This document shows, in pieces, positions 11,248 to 22,061 of a stretch of 64,000 nt of DNA (positions are counted from its first letter, which is position 1; every line of letters begins with the position of its first letter). Source of the DNA: Myxococcales bacterium (lineage in GTDB: Bacteria; Myxococcota_A; Polyangia; Haliangiales; Haliangiaceae). Made by a program: the position numbers and the translations under genes. The DNA is taken from assembly GCA_016720595.1 (NCBI GenBank), contig JADKKI010000033.1, forward strand, positions 62,001-126,000, written 5' to 3'. Below the pieces are notes generated by a model. The model was given only the letters and a program-made list of their open reading frames with translations. It did no database searches and was not told the origin of the DNA.

Positions 11248-11723
11248 TCGATCGTCCCTCGGGCCGGGAGTCCGGACCGCTCGCCCACGCCTCGTCGCTC
11301 TCGATGGTGGTGGCTCCGCCGGCGAGCGCGGGGAGCCAGGCGAGACGGCGCGGTCGCATCACCCTCGCGATCGGCGGCGTCGTCGCGATCGGCATCGCGC
11401 TGGTGGCCTCGCGGTCCAGCGGCCCGGCTCCCACGTCGGCGAGCGGTTCACCGAGTGTCGGGGCTCCGTCGCTGGTCCGCGCCGCGCCCATGGCATCGGG
11501 CCCGAACCCGTGTGACGAGTTCGTGCAGGCCACGCTTCAGTTCGATGCCTGTCTCGCGCTCCCGAAGGCGTCACGAGACTCGGTGAAGGAGGCTGGGGTC
11601 AACATGCAGCGGCTGTGGGCGAGCCCGACCACTCCACCCGAGGCGCGCGCCAACATCGCCAAGAGCTGCAAGGAGGCCACGGTGGGCATCCGCAACGGCG
11701 TTGCAGCCGCGTGCCCGAAGTAG
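11244..11723 (+). CDS. membrane/extracytoplasmic C-terminal part of the upstream kinase, separate frame
   Basis: 159-residue frame opening with GTG at 11244, whose last two bases start the TGA of the upstream kinase (GTGA overlap). It has a Ser/Pro/Ala linker, one transmembrane helix (ITLAIGGVVAIGIALVA) and a small extracytoplasmic domain with three Cys (NPCDEFVQATLQFDACLALP, NIAKSCKEATVGIRN, AAACPK). The order kinase, linker, helix, sensor matches a single receptor kinase, so this is probably the C-terminus of the 10216 gene after a one-base indel. Genuine translational coupling through GTGA would also work. No function is recognised for the Cys domain. Confidence 0.6.
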   Translation: MIDRPSGRESGPLAHASSLSMVVAPPASAGSQARRRGRITLAIGGVVAIGIALVASRSSGPAPTSASGSPSVGAPSLVRAAPMASGPNPCDEFVQATLQFDACLALPKASRDSVKEAGVNMQRLWASPTTPPEARANIAKSCKEATVGIRNGVAAACPK

Positions 11724-11742
11724 CTCGCGCCGAACGTCCTCT

Positions 11743-11780
11743 TTGCGGATACGTACGACAGTGATATTCTGTACGTACCG
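11743..11780 (+). promoter_or_regulatory. promoter and palindromic operator of the toxin-antitoxin remnant
   Basis: A -35-like TTGCGG (11743-11748) and a -10-like TATTCT (11765-11770) are 16 bases apart. An inverted repeat TACGTAC (11750-11756) / GTACGTA (11771-11777) overlaps this promoter, as expected for autorepression by an AbrB-type antitoxin. The GTG start at 11780 is only nine bases after the -10, implying a leaderless or near-leaderless transcript. Confidence 0.55.
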
Positions 11781-12000
11781 TGATCAAGAATCTGACCCGT
11801 ACGGGGAACAGTGTCGCCCTCGTGCTCGACAAGCAGCTGCTTGAAGCCGCCAACCTGGATCCGGACGCCGAGGTGGAGGTCCCCCACGGTCGGTCACGGT
11901 CGCTCCGGTGCGGAGCAAGCGCGAGGTCGAGAAGTTCGAGCAAGGCAAGGCTCGGATGCACGCCCGGTTTGCGGGAGCATTCCGCAGACTCGCCAAGTGA
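11780..12000 (+). pseudogene. AbrB/MazE-type antitoxin, frameshifted
   Basis: The first frame reads MIKNLTRTGNSVALVLDKQL and then NLDPDAEVEV, a SpoVT/AbrB-type DNA-binding domain typical of antitoxins. After a run of five C (11881-11885) the homology moves to the -1 frame, which reads VTVAPVRSKREVEKFEQGKA and ends FAGAFRRLAK with TGA at 11998-12000. That C-terminus matches antitoxins of this class. One indel in the C run therefore breaks a protein of about 73 residues. The stop overlaps a GTG (11997) opening the toxin frame. As it stands, the original frame runs on to an unrelated stop, so antitoxin function is probably lost unless the indel is a sequencing error. Confidence 0.65.
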
Positions 12001-12388
12001 AGATCCGATTTCTAGGCCTCGACGAGGTACTCGCCCTTCACGTCGCAGGGCCGGGGCAAGGAAGGGATCTGGCCTGGTCGCGGTCAGGCCTCGTGGCGAC
12101 ACTGCCTGACGCTTCCGGAGGCCTCGCGTATCTGTTTACCTCGCGCAGAACCACCGTTCACGATGGCAAGGCGGGTCGCCACGGCGACGTCATGTTCCTC
12201 TACCTGCGGCCTCGGCTGGGCTGCAGCACCCGCTGGGTGGCCGAGGTGAGACGACGGCCGAGGTCGCCGTGTTCGTCGCCGCGCGCCCCAAGCTGGGTCA
12301 GGGTGCCCGGAAAAGGGTCGCCTTTCCGCCAGGCGACAAACGGCCGGGGCTCGCGAGAGCACCGGCCGCTTCGTCGATTACTTAGCGA

Positions 12389-12398
<10 letters not shown>
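11997..12398 (+). pseudogene. Doc/Fic-type toxin remnant
   Basis: The GTG at 11997 overlaps the antitoxin stop. The N-terminus VKIRFLGLDEVLALH matches the start of Doc-family toxins. Later traces fit a Doc core: LAYLF, then HDGKAGRHGDVMFLYL where HPFxDGNKR followed by xxFLxLNG is expected. A neighbouring frame still reads QNH just before the damaged Fic motif, so several small deletions seem to have removed the catalytic HPFxDGN loop. The frame stays open for 133 residues, near Doc length (about 126), but the last 40 residues are low-complexity Arg/Ser/Pro. Doc proteins phosphorylate EF-Tu; this copy should be inactive. It overlaps the groEL stop by ten bases, converging. Confidence 0.6.
12341..12368 (-). 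terminator. putative Rho-independent terminator of groESL
   Basis: A GC-rich hairpin with 12-base arms (CGGCCGGGGCTC and GAGCACCGGCCG, one mismatch) and a four-base loop lies 21 bases past the groEL stop. Read on the minus strand it is followed by a short TTT run. It sits inside the 3' end of the toxin remnant. Confidence 0.55.
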
Positions 12399-14017
<1,619 letters not shown>

Positions 14018-14054
14018 TGGTCAGATTCCTTGTACGAGGTTTCGAAGGGTCAAA

Positions 14055-14342
14055 TCAGTCGAGGATCGCGAGGAGGTCGTCCTCGCGGAGGATCAGGTGC
14101 TCGTCGCCGTCGATCTTGATCTCGGAGCCGGAGTACTTCGAGAACAGGACCTTGTCGCCCGCCTTCACGTCGAGGGGGATGATCTTGCCGTCCTTGTCGC
14201 GCTTGCCCGCGCCAACGGCGATCACCTTGGCCTGGATCGGCTTCTCCTTCGCGGAGTCCGGGATGAACAGCCCGCCGGAGGTCTTGGTCTCCTCCTCGAG
14301 GCGCTTGACGAGAATGCGGTCGTGCAGTGGACGGATTTTCAT
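14055..14342 (-). CDS. groS: co-chaperonin GroES (10 kDa)
   Basis: 95-residue GroES that caps the GroEL cavity. It starts [18 protein letters not shown], contains the mobile loop [12 protein letters not shown] and ends with [14 protein letters not shown], all typical. The upstream in-frame extension to 14411 is rejected because it would read through the CIRCE operator and lacks homology. It is the first gene of the groES-groEL operon. Confidence 0.97.
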   Translation of the reverse strand: MKIRPLHDRILVKRLEEETKTSGGLFIPDSAKEKPIQAKVIAVGAGKRDKDGKIIPLDVKAGDKVLFSKYSGSEIKIDGDEHLILREDDLLAILD

Positions 14343-14371
14343 GGAGGTACCTATAAACACCGGGCTGGACC

Positions 14372-14398
14372 TTGGCAACCCCAGAAGTCGAGTGCTAA
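14372..14398 (-). promoter_or_regulatory. CIRCE operator (HrcA site) upstream of groES
   Basis: The minus-strand half-site TTAGCACTC is perfect; a 9-base spacer (GACTTCTGG) leads to GGTTGCCAA, which matches the second half-site GAGTGCTAA at six of nine positions. Its place 30 bases before groES and the exact 9-base spacer support HrcA control, though with one weak arm. Confidence 0.75.
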
Positions 14399-14504
14399 CA
14401 AAATACCTCAATATCTAGTAATTGCGATTAGTTGCGATTCCGGATGGCGACCTGCCAGCGGACCGTCGTGCGACTCTTGGCAAGCGGGTGCGTCCGGTAC
14501 CAGC

Positions 14505-16718
14505 ATGCGAGCGTTCACGGTTCTGGTTGTTCTTGCGGCCTGTGGCCGCGCTGCGCCGATGGGCGCAGGTGGCGATGACACCAACGATGCGGGGACCGGC
14601 GACGGCGGGACCGGCGATGCAGTCGACCCCGATGGCGGGAACCACGGCGGCGGTTGCGCCGATCCGGGCTACGCCGTGCCGTGGCCGACCACCGGGAGCA
14701 GCCCGGCGGCCGTCGCGGTCGCGGACTTCAATGGGGATGCACGCGCAGACCTGGTGGCCGCCAACTCCGCGGACAACACGATCAGCGTGATGCTGTCCGT
14801 CGGTACCGGCGTGTTCAAGGCGAAGGCGGACTATCCGACCGGCGCGTCGCCGATGGGGATCGCGATCGGGGATCTCAACGGCGATGGCAAGCCCGACCTC
14901 GCGGTCGCGGACTCCGGTACCTCATACGTCAGCGTGCTGCTCGGCAACGACGACGGCACGTTCCAGTCCAAGCGCGACATCGCGACGGGCAGCTATCCGT
15001 ACGCAGTCGCGACCGGCGACCTCAACGGCGACGGCAAGCTCGACCTCGTCACGGCGAACTCGAGCTCGAACACCGTCAGCGTGCTGCTCGGCAACGGCGA
15101 CGCCACGTTCACCAAGACCGACTTCGCCACGGCCGCCGGTCCGCGCTCGATCGTCCTCGCCGATCTCAACCTCGACGGCAAGCTCGACGTGGTCACCGGT
15201 GACTACGGCGCCTCGCAGGTCAGCGTGCTGCTCAGCAACGGTGATGGCACGCTGCAGGCGAAGCTCGACTACGCCGCCGCGACCAACCCGCGCTCGGTGG
15301 CGGTCGGTGACCTCAACGGAGACGGCAAGCCGGATCTCGGAGTCGGCGGCTACGGCGGCACCTCGATCGCGCTCCTGCTCGGCAACGGCAACGGAACGTT
15401 CCAGGCCAAGACGGATCTGCCGATCGCGGCCAACCCGTACGGCGTGGCGTTCAAGGATCTCGACGGGGACTTCAAGCTCGACCTCGTGGTCTCCAGCTAC
15501 GGCACCAACACGGTCAACATCCTGCGTGGCAACGGCAACGGCACGTTCCAGCCCAAGACCGTGCTCACCACCGGGGCGGGCCCGAACGCGGTGATGGTGG
15601 TGGACGTCAGCGGGGACGGGATGTTCGATCTCCTGCTCCCGAACCTCTCGAGCGATACGATGACGGTGCTGCTCGGCGAGGGCACCGGGATGTTCCGTCA
15701 GCGCCGCGACTTCGCGACCGCGCCGGGCACGAGCGCGGTGACGGCCGCCGACGTCAACGGAGATGGCAAGCGCGACCTGGTGGCCTCCGATGCCACCGCG
15801 AACACCGTGTCCGTGCTGCTCGGCAATGGCGATGGCACGTTCCAGGCGAAGCGCGATGGCGGCACCGGGAACAATCCGGCCGGCGTGGTCGCGGGCGACT
15901 TCAACGGCGATGCACGCGTCGACGTGGCCGTGGCCAACACCAACGACAACACGATCAGCGTGCTGCTCGGCAACGGCAATGGCACGCTGCAGACCAAGGT
16001 CGACTACCCCACGGGCTCGTCGCCCGCCGGCCTCGCGACGGGCGATCTCGACGCCGATGGGAAGCTCGATCTCGTGGTGGTCAACTCCGGCAGCAGCACG
16101 ATCAGCCTGCTGGTCGGCAACGGCGATGGCACGTTCCAGGCGAAGCGGGACGTCAACACCGGTAGCTATCCGATGGGCGTGGCGATCGCCGACATCACGG
16201 GCAACGGGCAGCTCGACGTGGTGACCGCGAACTACAGCACGTACAACGTCAGCGTCCACAGCGGGAACGGCAACGGCACGTTCCAGCCCAAGCAGGATGC
16301 CTATATCGGCGTGGCGCTGCGTGGCGTGGCGGTCGGTGATCTCAACGGCGATGGAAAGCTCGATGTCGCGGTGACCACGTACACGGGAGAGTTCGTCGAG
16401 GTGCTCCTCGGGACCGGCACCGGCACGTTCATGCCGAAGGTCGAGTACCCCGCCGGCACCACGCCGACGAACCTCGCGATCGGTGACGTCGACGGCGATG
16501 GCAAGGCCGACGTGGCCGTTGCGATCGACGGCGGCAACACCGTCGCGGTGCTCCGCGGCAAGGGCGATGGCACGCTGCTCCCGAAGGTCGACTACGGGGC
16601 GGGCCTGCACCCGAGCGGCGTGTTCATCGGAGACCTCGACGGCGACGCCAAGCCCGACCTCGCGGTCGCGAACCGGGGCAGCGACAGCGTCAGCGTCATG
16701 CACCTGTCGTGCAACTGA
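14505..16718 (+). CDS. FG-GAP/VCBS-repeat lipoprotein
   Basis: 737-residue predicted surface lipoprotein. The signal [13 protein letters not shown] has a lipobox LAAC with Cys13. A Gly/Asp/Thr-rich linker follows, and then about a dozen or more repeats of roughly 47 residues carrying calcium-loop motifs such as [14 protein letters not shown] and [10 protein letters not shown] with [13 protein letters not shown]. Such repeats form an integrin-alpha-like beta-propeller and are common in secreted myxobacterial proteins, often with adhesive or binding roles. No catalytic domain is visible. Start chosen from the signal peptide. It is divergent from groES and 23 bases before the dioxygenase gene. 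Confidence 0.85.
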   Translation: MRAFTVLVVLAACGRAAPMGAGGDDTNDAGTGDGGTGDAVDPDGGNHGGGCADPGYAVPWPTTGSSPAAVAVADFNGDARADLVAANSADNTISVMLSVGTGVFKAKADYPTGASPMGIAIGDLNGDGKPDLAVADSGTSYVSVLLGNDDGTFQSKRDIATGSYPYAVATGDLNGDGKLDLVTANSSSNTVSVLLGNGDATFTKTDFATAAGPRSIVLADLNLDGKLDVVTGDYGASQVSVLLSNGDGTLQAKLDYAAATNPRSVAVGDLNGDGKPDLGVGGYGGTSIALLLGNGNGTFQAKTDLPIAANPYGVAFKDLDGDFKLDLVVSSYGTNTVNILRGNGNGTFQPKTVLTTGAGPNAVMVVDVSGDGMFDLLLPNLSSDTMTVLLGEGTGMFRQRRDFATAPGTSAVTAADVNGDGKRDLVASDATANTVSVLLGNGDGTFQAKRDGGTGNNPAGVVAGDFNGDARVDVAVANTNDNTISVLLGNGNGTLQTKVDYPTGSSPAGLATGDLDADGKLDLVVVNSGSSTISLLVGNGDGTFQAKRDVNTGSYPMGVAIADITGNGQLDVVTANYSTYNVSVHSGNGNGTFQPKQDAYIGVALRGVAVGDLNGDGKLDVAVTTYTGEFVEVLLGTGTGTFMPKVEYPAGTTPTNLAIGDVDGDGKADVAVAIDGGNTVAVLRGKGDGTLLPKVDYGAGLHPSGVFIGDLDGDAKPDLAVANRGSDSVSVMHLSCN

Positions 16719-16741
16719 GCACCTCGTGATATCAAGCTCTC

Positions 16742-17446
16742 GTGGCGCTCACCGACTACGAGAAGTACATCCGCACCGAGGAGTTACTGTCTCTCCAGAA
16801 GTCGCCCGGAGAGCTGTCGTGCCACGACGAGCTCCAGTTCCAGGTCGTGCATCAGGCGCACGAGCTGTACATGAAGATGATCGAGCACGAGCTCCGGTTC
16901 GTGTGCAAGCAGCTGGCGCTCGGTGCCACCGCGCGCGCGATCACCACGCTGCGCCGGATCTCCACGGTCCAGCACGTGCTGCTCCACTCGGTCGAGCTGC
17001 TCGATACGATGGCGCCCACGGACTACATGACGATCCGCACCGGCCTCGGGCGGGGCTCGGGGCAGGAGTCGCCGGGCTTCCGCATGATGCTCAAGCTCCC
17101 GGGCGAGCTGGTGTGGCCGGCGTTCGGGGCGTTCCTCGAGCAGCAGGGCGTGACGCTGCGCCAGATCTATGATGATCCCCACGCGCACCACCAGCTGTTC
17201 CAGCTGTGCGAGGGCCTCGTCGACTACGATCAGCTGCTCCAGACCTGGCGCTATCGCCACCTGATGCTGGTCTACCGGATCATCGGCACCGGCACGCCCT
17301 CGCTCAAGGGGAAGCACTCGGATCTCCTCGAGAGCGGGCGCAAGACCCGGTTCTTCCCCGCGCTGTGGGATGTGCGTGATCAGGTGTTCGGGGACTGGAC
17401 GGCGGCGCAGGTGGCCAAGGGCAAAGACACCGGCTACCACGGGTGA
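16742..17446 (+). CDS. kynA: tryptophan 2,3-dioxygenase
   Basis: 234-residue haem dioxygenase of the TDO family, converting L-tryptophan to N-formylkynurenine, first step of the kynurenine pathway. VVHQAHELYMK places His37 where TDOs have the active-site His of the FxxxHQxxELW motif. YRHLMLVYRIIG supplies the likely haem ligand His173, and GSGQESPGFR fits the substrate-binding Arg loop. It is shorter than typical TDOs (about 280). The GTG start at 16742 is the only plausible one. A kynureninase gene lies 3.4 kb downstream on the same strand, supporting the pathway. It overlaps the following lipoprotein by one base (TGATG). Confidence 0.87.
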   Translation: MALTDYEKYIRTEELLSLQKSPGELSCHDELQFQVVHQAHELYMKMIEHELRFVCKQLALGATARAITTLRRISTVQHVLLHSVELLDTMAPTDYMTIRTGLGRGSGQESPGFRMMLKLPGELVWPAFGAFLEQQGVTLRQIYDDPHAHHQLFQLCEGLVDYDQLLQTWRYRHLMLVYRIIGTGTPSLKGKHSDLLESGRKTRFFPALWDVRDQVFGDWTAAQVAKGKDTGYHG

Positions 17447-17832
17447 TGCGCGCTCTCGCCTTGCTGTTGTGCGTGACGATCGTCGGATCGTCGGGCTGCG
17501 AGTTCGGGGTGAGGCATCCCGCCGTCACCGCCGGGATCCTCGGCGGCGTCGTGGGCCTCGGGACCTGCGAGATCGGCACGGACTTCGAGAGCAACGGGGC
17601 GTGCGCGCTGATCGGCGGCGGCGCAGCGGCGCTGCTCGGCGGCGTGGTCGCCCTCGCGATCATCCTGGGCGGCGAGGGGCACACGGTGCTCCAGGAGCCG
17701 ATGACCGAGGAGCCCGTGCCGATCGTGCGCGACAAGAAGCGGGCCCCCGCGCCGGCGCCCGATCCGGTACCCGCGCCTGCACCCGATCCGGCACCCGCAC
17801 CCGATCCGGCACCTGCGCCGGATGCGCCCTAG
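17446..17832 (+). CDS. small glycine-rich lipoprotein with Pro-Ala-Pro-Asp tail
   Basis: 128-residue predicted lipoprotein. The signal MRALALLLCVTIVGSSGC ends in a lipobox-like SSGC. A Gly-rich hydrophobic segment (AALLGGVVALAIILGG) resembles a short membrane-inserted glycine-zipper region, then the chain ends in repeats of PAPAPDP. The ATG overlaps the dioxygenase stop (TGATG); a GTG three bases earlier is the alternative. The function is unknown, and the coupling to kynA may just reflect compact packing. Confidence 0.7.
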   Translation: MRALALLLCVTIVGSSGCEFGVRHPAVTAGILGGVVGLGTCEIGTDFESNGACALIGGGAAALLGGVVALAIILGGEGHTVLQEPMTEEPVPIVRDKKRAPAPAPDPVPAPAPDPAPAPDPAPAPDAP

Positions 17833-18143
17833 GTGCTGGCGGCATCACCGTGCCCACAGAGCTTCAAACCCAGGAACCCAGGAACCAAGGCAGCGGACTG
17901 TTTGAAAAGTCTCCGACCTAGGTTCCTAGCTTCCTGGCTTTGATCTCCAGGTCGAGCGAGCCCAGGACCGCGCCGAGCCCGAGAGGTTGCCCCGGTCGGC
18001 CCGTGCACGTTGCACTGATGGCTTTGGCGCCCTGAGGCGCGACACCATGGGACACCCGCCCGGGCATCCCCCGCCTCGCATCTGGTTAGCCGTGGCCAGG
18101 GCGATCGGCGCACCACGCCCGGGACTGGCGCTATAACCGCGCC
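17833..18143. repeat. intergenic region with nested inverted repeat
   Basis: 311 bases with no gene seen. It holds a 17-base inverted repeat, arms 17870-17886 and 17921-17937, matching at 15 of 17 positions (core CCAGGAA and TTCCTGG). The 34-base loop contains a second short hairpin (CGGACT then AGTC-CCG around GTTTGAAA). There is no T run, so a simple terminator is less likely than a folded RNA or a small dispersed repeat. Confidence 0.5.
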
Positions 18144-20867
18144 GTGAAGATCTCCTCCGTCGCGCTAACTTCCTCGGCTCTGGCTCTCGCGCTTGCGGCC
18201 AGCACCGCGCTCGCCGCTCCCACGCCGCCCAAGCAGCTGACCGCCGTCGAAGGCATCACCGAGTACGTGCTCGGCAACGGCATGCACGTGCTGCTGTTCC
18301 CGGATCCCACCAAGGAGACCTTCACGATCAACGTGACGTACCTCGTGGGCTCGCGCATGGAGGGCTACGGCGAGACCGGGATGGCGCACCTGCTCGAGCA
18401 CATGCTGTTCAAGGGCTCGCCGAAGCACCCCAAGGTCTGGGAGGAGCTGCAGAAGCGCGGCGCCTCGAACAACGCGTCCACCTGGTACGACCGCACGAAC
18501 TACTTCGAGACGCTCCCCGCCAAGGACGACAACCTCGCGTGGGCGATCGAGCTCGAGGCCGATCGGATGGTCAACTCGAACATCGCGCAGGCCGATCTCG
18601 ACAAGGAGTTCTCCGTCGTCCGCAACGAGTTCGAGCTCGGCGAGAACAAGCCCGACCAGATCCTGTCCGAGCGGATGTGGTCCACCGCGTACCTCTGGCA
18701 CAACTACGGCAAGTCGACCATCGGCTCGCGCTCCGACATCGAGCGCGTCCCGGCGGTGACGCTCAAGCGGTTCTACAAGAAGTACTACCGCCCCGATAAC
18801 GCGATCGTGATCATCGCCGGCAAGTTCGATCCGGCGACCGCGCTCAAGCTCGCGGGCACGCACTTCGGCGCGGTCGTGAATCCCGCGACGCCGATCGAGC
18901 CCACGTACACCACCGAGCCTGTGCAGGATGGCGAGCGTGTGGTCACGCTGCGCCGCACCGGCGACGTCCAGGTGGTGGGGCTCCTCTATCACGTGGCCGC
19001 CGCCGCGGATCCGGACTATCCGGCCACCCAGGCGATCGGTGAGATCCTCACCGACGAGCCCTCGGGCCGCCTCTACGTCGGCCTGGTCAAGGCCGGCCTC
19101 GCGACCTCGGTCAGCTCGGGCCTCCTGCCGCTGCACGACCCGGGCGTGATCGAGCTGTCCGCGACGGTGCCGGTCGGCAAGCCGATCGAGGTGGTGCGCG
19201 ACAAGATGATCTCGATCGTCGAGGGCCTCGCGAAGTCGAAGATCACCGACGAGGAGCTCGCCCGGTTCCGCGCCAAGTCGAAGAAGCGGTTCAAGCTGTC
19301 GTTCGCGAACTCCTCCTCGCTCAGCATCGCGCTGTCGGAGCTGATGGCCGCGGGTGACTGGCGCCTGATGTTCATGATCCGCGATGCGATCGCGCAGCTC
19401 AAGCCCGCCGAGGTCGAGCGCGTCGCCGCCGCGTACCTCAAGCCCTCGAACCGCACCGTCGGGATCTTCGTGCCGACCAAGGACAACGAGCGCGCGCCGC
19501 AGAAGGAGACGCCGGACTTCAAGAAGGTGGTCGGCGACTACAAGGGCCAGCCGCCCGAGGCCGATGGCGAGAAGTTCGATGCCACGCTCGACAACATCGA
19601 GAAGCGCGCCAAGCGCACCACGCTCGCCTCGGGCATGAAGCTCACGATGCTCCCGAAGATCACGCGCGGCCACGTGGTGCGCGCCCGCCTGACGATGCGG
19701 TACGGCACCGAGGCGGACTTCACGGGCAAGCGCCTCCCGTCCTCGATGATCGACGACATGCTCGCGCGTGGCACCAAGAAGCACACGTTCCAGCAGCTCA
19801 AGGATCAGTGGGATCTCCTCGAGGCGCAGGTCGGCTTCAGCTCGGCGCCAGGCGTGCTCGACGTCACCGTCCAGACCACGCGCGACAACCTGCCGGCGGT
19901 GCTCGCCCTCGTCGACGAGGTCCTCCGCACGTCGACGTTCCCGCAGGACCAGTTCGACATCATGATCAAGGAGTCGCTGACCGCGCTCGAGGACTCGAAG
20001 TCCGATCCGCAGGCCCAGGCGTTCACGGCGGTCAGCCGCTCGGTCTCGCCGTACCCCAAGACCCACCCGCTCTACACGCCCACCACGCAGGAGCAGATCG
20101 ATGACCTGAAGAAGCTGAAGGTCGGCGAGCTCAAGAAGTTCCCGGCGATGTTCGGCACGAGCAACGCGACCCTGGCGATCATCGGCGACGTCGACGCGGC
20201 CACGGTCACGCCGTGGATCGAGAAGACCTGGGGCACCTGGAAGTCGCCACGGCCGTGGAAGCGGCTCGAGCGCAAGTTCTTCCCCACCACGGCCGCCGAG
20301 CTCGTCCTCGACTTCGCCGACAAGGCCAGCGCGCTGATCGCGGTGGTCCACTCGATCTCGATCAAGGATGACGATGCGGATGCGCCCGCGATGAGCGCGG
20401 CGAACTACGTGCTCGGCGGTGGCGGCTTCGTCTCGCGCCTGACCACCCGGCTCCGCCAGAAGGATGGCCTGTCGTACTTCGCGTTCTCGGCGGTCCAGCT
20501 CACCCCGCTCGATGCGGCGGGCGTGTTCGTGGCCGGTGGCGCGATGAACCCCGAGAACGTGAAGAAGGGCCGCGCGGCGCTCGACGAGGAGATCACGAAG
20601 TTCGTGGCCACTGGCATCACCGCCGAGGAGCTCGATGGCGCGAAGAAGGGCCTCGCGGCCGCGTTCGAGCGCAACCTCTCGAACGATGGCAACGTGCTCG
20701 GCATGCTCGCCGATGGCACGTACCTCGATCGCAAGATGGACTACTGGCAGAAGCAGCAGGCCGCGATCGCCGCGCTGACGGTGGATCAGGTCAACGCCGC
20801 GATCAAGAAGCACCTGAAGCCGGGCACGCTGATCAAGATCGCCGCGGGCGACAAGAAGAAGATGTAG
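18144..20867 (+). CDS. M16-family zinc metallopeptidase, two-domain
   Basis: 907-residue secreted zinc peptidase of the insulinase (M16) family. It has a signal peptide (MKISSVALTSSALALALAA, cut near ALAAP) and two halves of about 430 residues. The first half has the inverted zinc motif H82-L-L-E85-H86 with the third ligand Glu162 in RNEFE, so it should be catalytic. The second half lacks HxxEH and is the usual inactive partner. Two-part M16 proteins close around peptides. GTG start at 18144 fits the signal peptide. The gene lies between kynA and kynU, but nothing shows it belongs to that pathway. Confidence 0.9.
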   Translation: MKISSVALTSSALALALAASTALAAPTPPKQLTAVEGITEYVLGNGMHVLLFPDPTKETFTINVTYLVGSRMEGYGETGMAHLLEHMLFKGSPKHPKVWEELQKRGASNNASTWYDRTNYFETLPAKDDNLAWAIELEADRMVNSNIAQADLDKEFSVVRNEFELGENKPDQILSERMWSTAYLWHNYGKSTIGSRSDIERVPAVTLKRFYKKYYRPDNAIVIIAGKFDPATALKLAGTHFGAVVNPATPIEPTYTTEPVQDGERVVTLRRTGDVQVVGLLYHVAAAADPDYPATQAIGEILTDEPSGRLYVGLVKAGLATSVSSGLLPLHDPGVIELSATVPVGKPIEVVRDKMISIVEGLAKSKITDEELARFRAKSKKRFKLSFANSSSLSIALSELMAAGDWRLMFMIRDAIAQLKPAEVERVAAAYLKPSNRTVGIFVPTKDNERAPQKETPDFKKVVGDYKGQPPEADGEKFDATLDNIEKRAKRTTLASGMKLTMLPKITRGHVVRARLTMRYGTEADFTGKRLPSSMIDDMLARGTKKHTFQQLKDQWDLLEAQVGFSSAPGVLDVTVQTTRDNLPAVLALVDEVLRTSTFPQDQFDIMIKESLTALEDSKSDPQAQAFTAVSRSVSPYPKTHPLYTPTTQEQIDDLKKLKVGELKKFPAMFGTSNATLAIIGDVDAATVTPWIEKTWGTWKSPRPWKRLERKFFPTTAAELVLDFADKASALIAVVHSISIKDDDADAPAMSAANYVLGGGGFVSRLTTRLRQKDGLSYFAFSAVQLTPLDAAGVFVAGGAMNPENVKKGRAALDEEITKFVATGITAEELDGAKKGLAAAFERNLSNDGNVLGMLADGTYLDRKMDYWQKQQAAIAALTVDQVNAAIKKHLKPGTLIKIAAGDKKKM

Positions 20868-20894
20868 CGATCGCCGACGTGGTAAGTCACGGAC

Positions 20895-22061
20895 ATGGTC
20901 GATCCCGTCGCTGAGAGCCTGCTCGAGTACCGGAAGCTGTTTCCGTCGCTCGAGGACTGCGTCCACCTGATCTCGCACTCCCTCGGCTGCGTCCCGGCGC
21001 AGGCGAAGGAGGACCTCGGCGTGTTCTTCGACCTGTGGCAGACCAAGTCGATCACCGCGTGGAGCGACTGGCTGCCCGAGGTGGATCGGGCGGCGGAGCG
21101 GATCGCGAAGATCATCTCGGCCGATGCCGGCACCGTGATCATGCACCAGAACGTCTCGGGCATCATGAGCGTGCTCGCCTCGTGCCTGGAGTACACGCCG
21201 GAGCGCAACAAGGTCGTCTACGAGGCGCTGCAGTTCCCGACGGTGTCGTACGTGTGGCAGGCCGAGCAGCGGCGCGGCGCGCAGTGCGTGCTGGTGCCCT
21301 CGAAGGACGGCATCACGATCGACACCGATGCGATGTGCGCGGCGATCGACGAGCACACGCTCGTCGTGCCGATCTCGCACGTCGTGTTCTCGTCCGCGTA
21401 CATCCAGGACGTGAAGAAGATCGTCGCGCGCGCCAAGGAGGTCGGCGCGCACGTGATCCTCGATTGCTACCAGTCGATCGGCACCGTGCCTCTCGACGTG
21501 ATCGATCTCGGCGTGTCGTTCGCCTGCGGTGGCTCGGTGAAGTACGTGTGCGGCGGGCCGGGCGCGGCGTGGCTGTACGTGCGCAAGGATCTGATCGAGC
21601 AGTTCTCGCCGCGGGTCACCGGGTGGTTCGGCAACGAGGCGCCGTTCGCGTTCACGATGCCGGACCAGAGCTACGCGGACAACGTGTGGCGGTTCATGGG
21701 CGGCACACCCGCGATCGCGGCGCTCTATCAGTCACGCGCCGGTCAGAAGATCATCGGGGACATCGGCGTGCGCAAGATCCGCGAGAAGAGCCTCGCGATG
21801 ACGCAGCTCTGCATCGATTGGGTGGACGAGCTCGGCATGAAGCTCAACAGCCCGCGGCCGGCGGAGCAGCGCGGCGGCAGCGTGGTGTTCGATTTCGTCG
21901 GCGCCGCCGACGTCTGTCGCGAGCTCAACCGCCGCAAGTACTTCTGCGACCATCGCCCCACCGCGGGGATCCGGATCGCACCGCACTTCTATACGAAGCC
22001 GTCGGAGATCGAGCTGTTCTTCGGCGAGCTCAAGAAGATCCGCTCGGGCGCCGGTCGCTGA
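20895..22061 (+). CDS. kynU: kynureninase-like PLP enzyme (aminotransferase class V fold)
   Basis: 388-residue fold-type I PLP enzyme. The closest family feature is kynureninase, which cleaves kynurenine or 3-hydroxykynurenine to anthranilate(s) and alanine. Evidence is the N-terminal HLISHSLGCVPAQAKEDL, VILDCYQSIG for the PLP-nitrogen Asp, and SVKYVCGGPGAAWLYV, where Lys216 should form the Schiff base; GGPG after the lysine is typical of kynureninases. The substrate is not proven from sequence; a related class V enzyme is possible. The kynA gene 3.4 kb upstream supports the call. Its 3' end overlaps the convergent MFS gene by 32 bases. Confidence 0.8.
   Translation: MVDPVAESLLEYRKLFPSLEDCVHLISHSLGCVPAQAKEDLGVFFDLWQTKSITAWSDWLPEVDRAAERIAKIISADAGTVIMHQNVSGIMSVLASCLEYTPERNKVVYEALQFPTVSYVWQAEQRRGAQCVLVPSKDGITIDTDAMCAAIDEHTLVVPISHVVFSSAYIQDVKKIVARAKEVGAHVILDCYQSIGTVPLDVIDLGVSFACGGSVKYVCGGPGAAWLYVRKDLIEQFSPRVTGWFGNEAPFAFTMPDQSYADNVWRFMGGTPAIAALYQSRAGQKIIGDIGVRKIREKSLAMTQLCIDWVDELGMKLNSPRPAEQRGGSVVFDFVGAADVCRELNRRKYFCDHRPTAGIRIAPHFYTKPSEIELFFGELKKIRSGAGR

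Noticed and set aside
18165..21452. 1095-codon minus-strand open frame opposite the M16 and kynureninase genes
   Set aside because: Low-complexity Arg/Leu/Asp/His sequence without domains, antisense to two well-supported enzymes.
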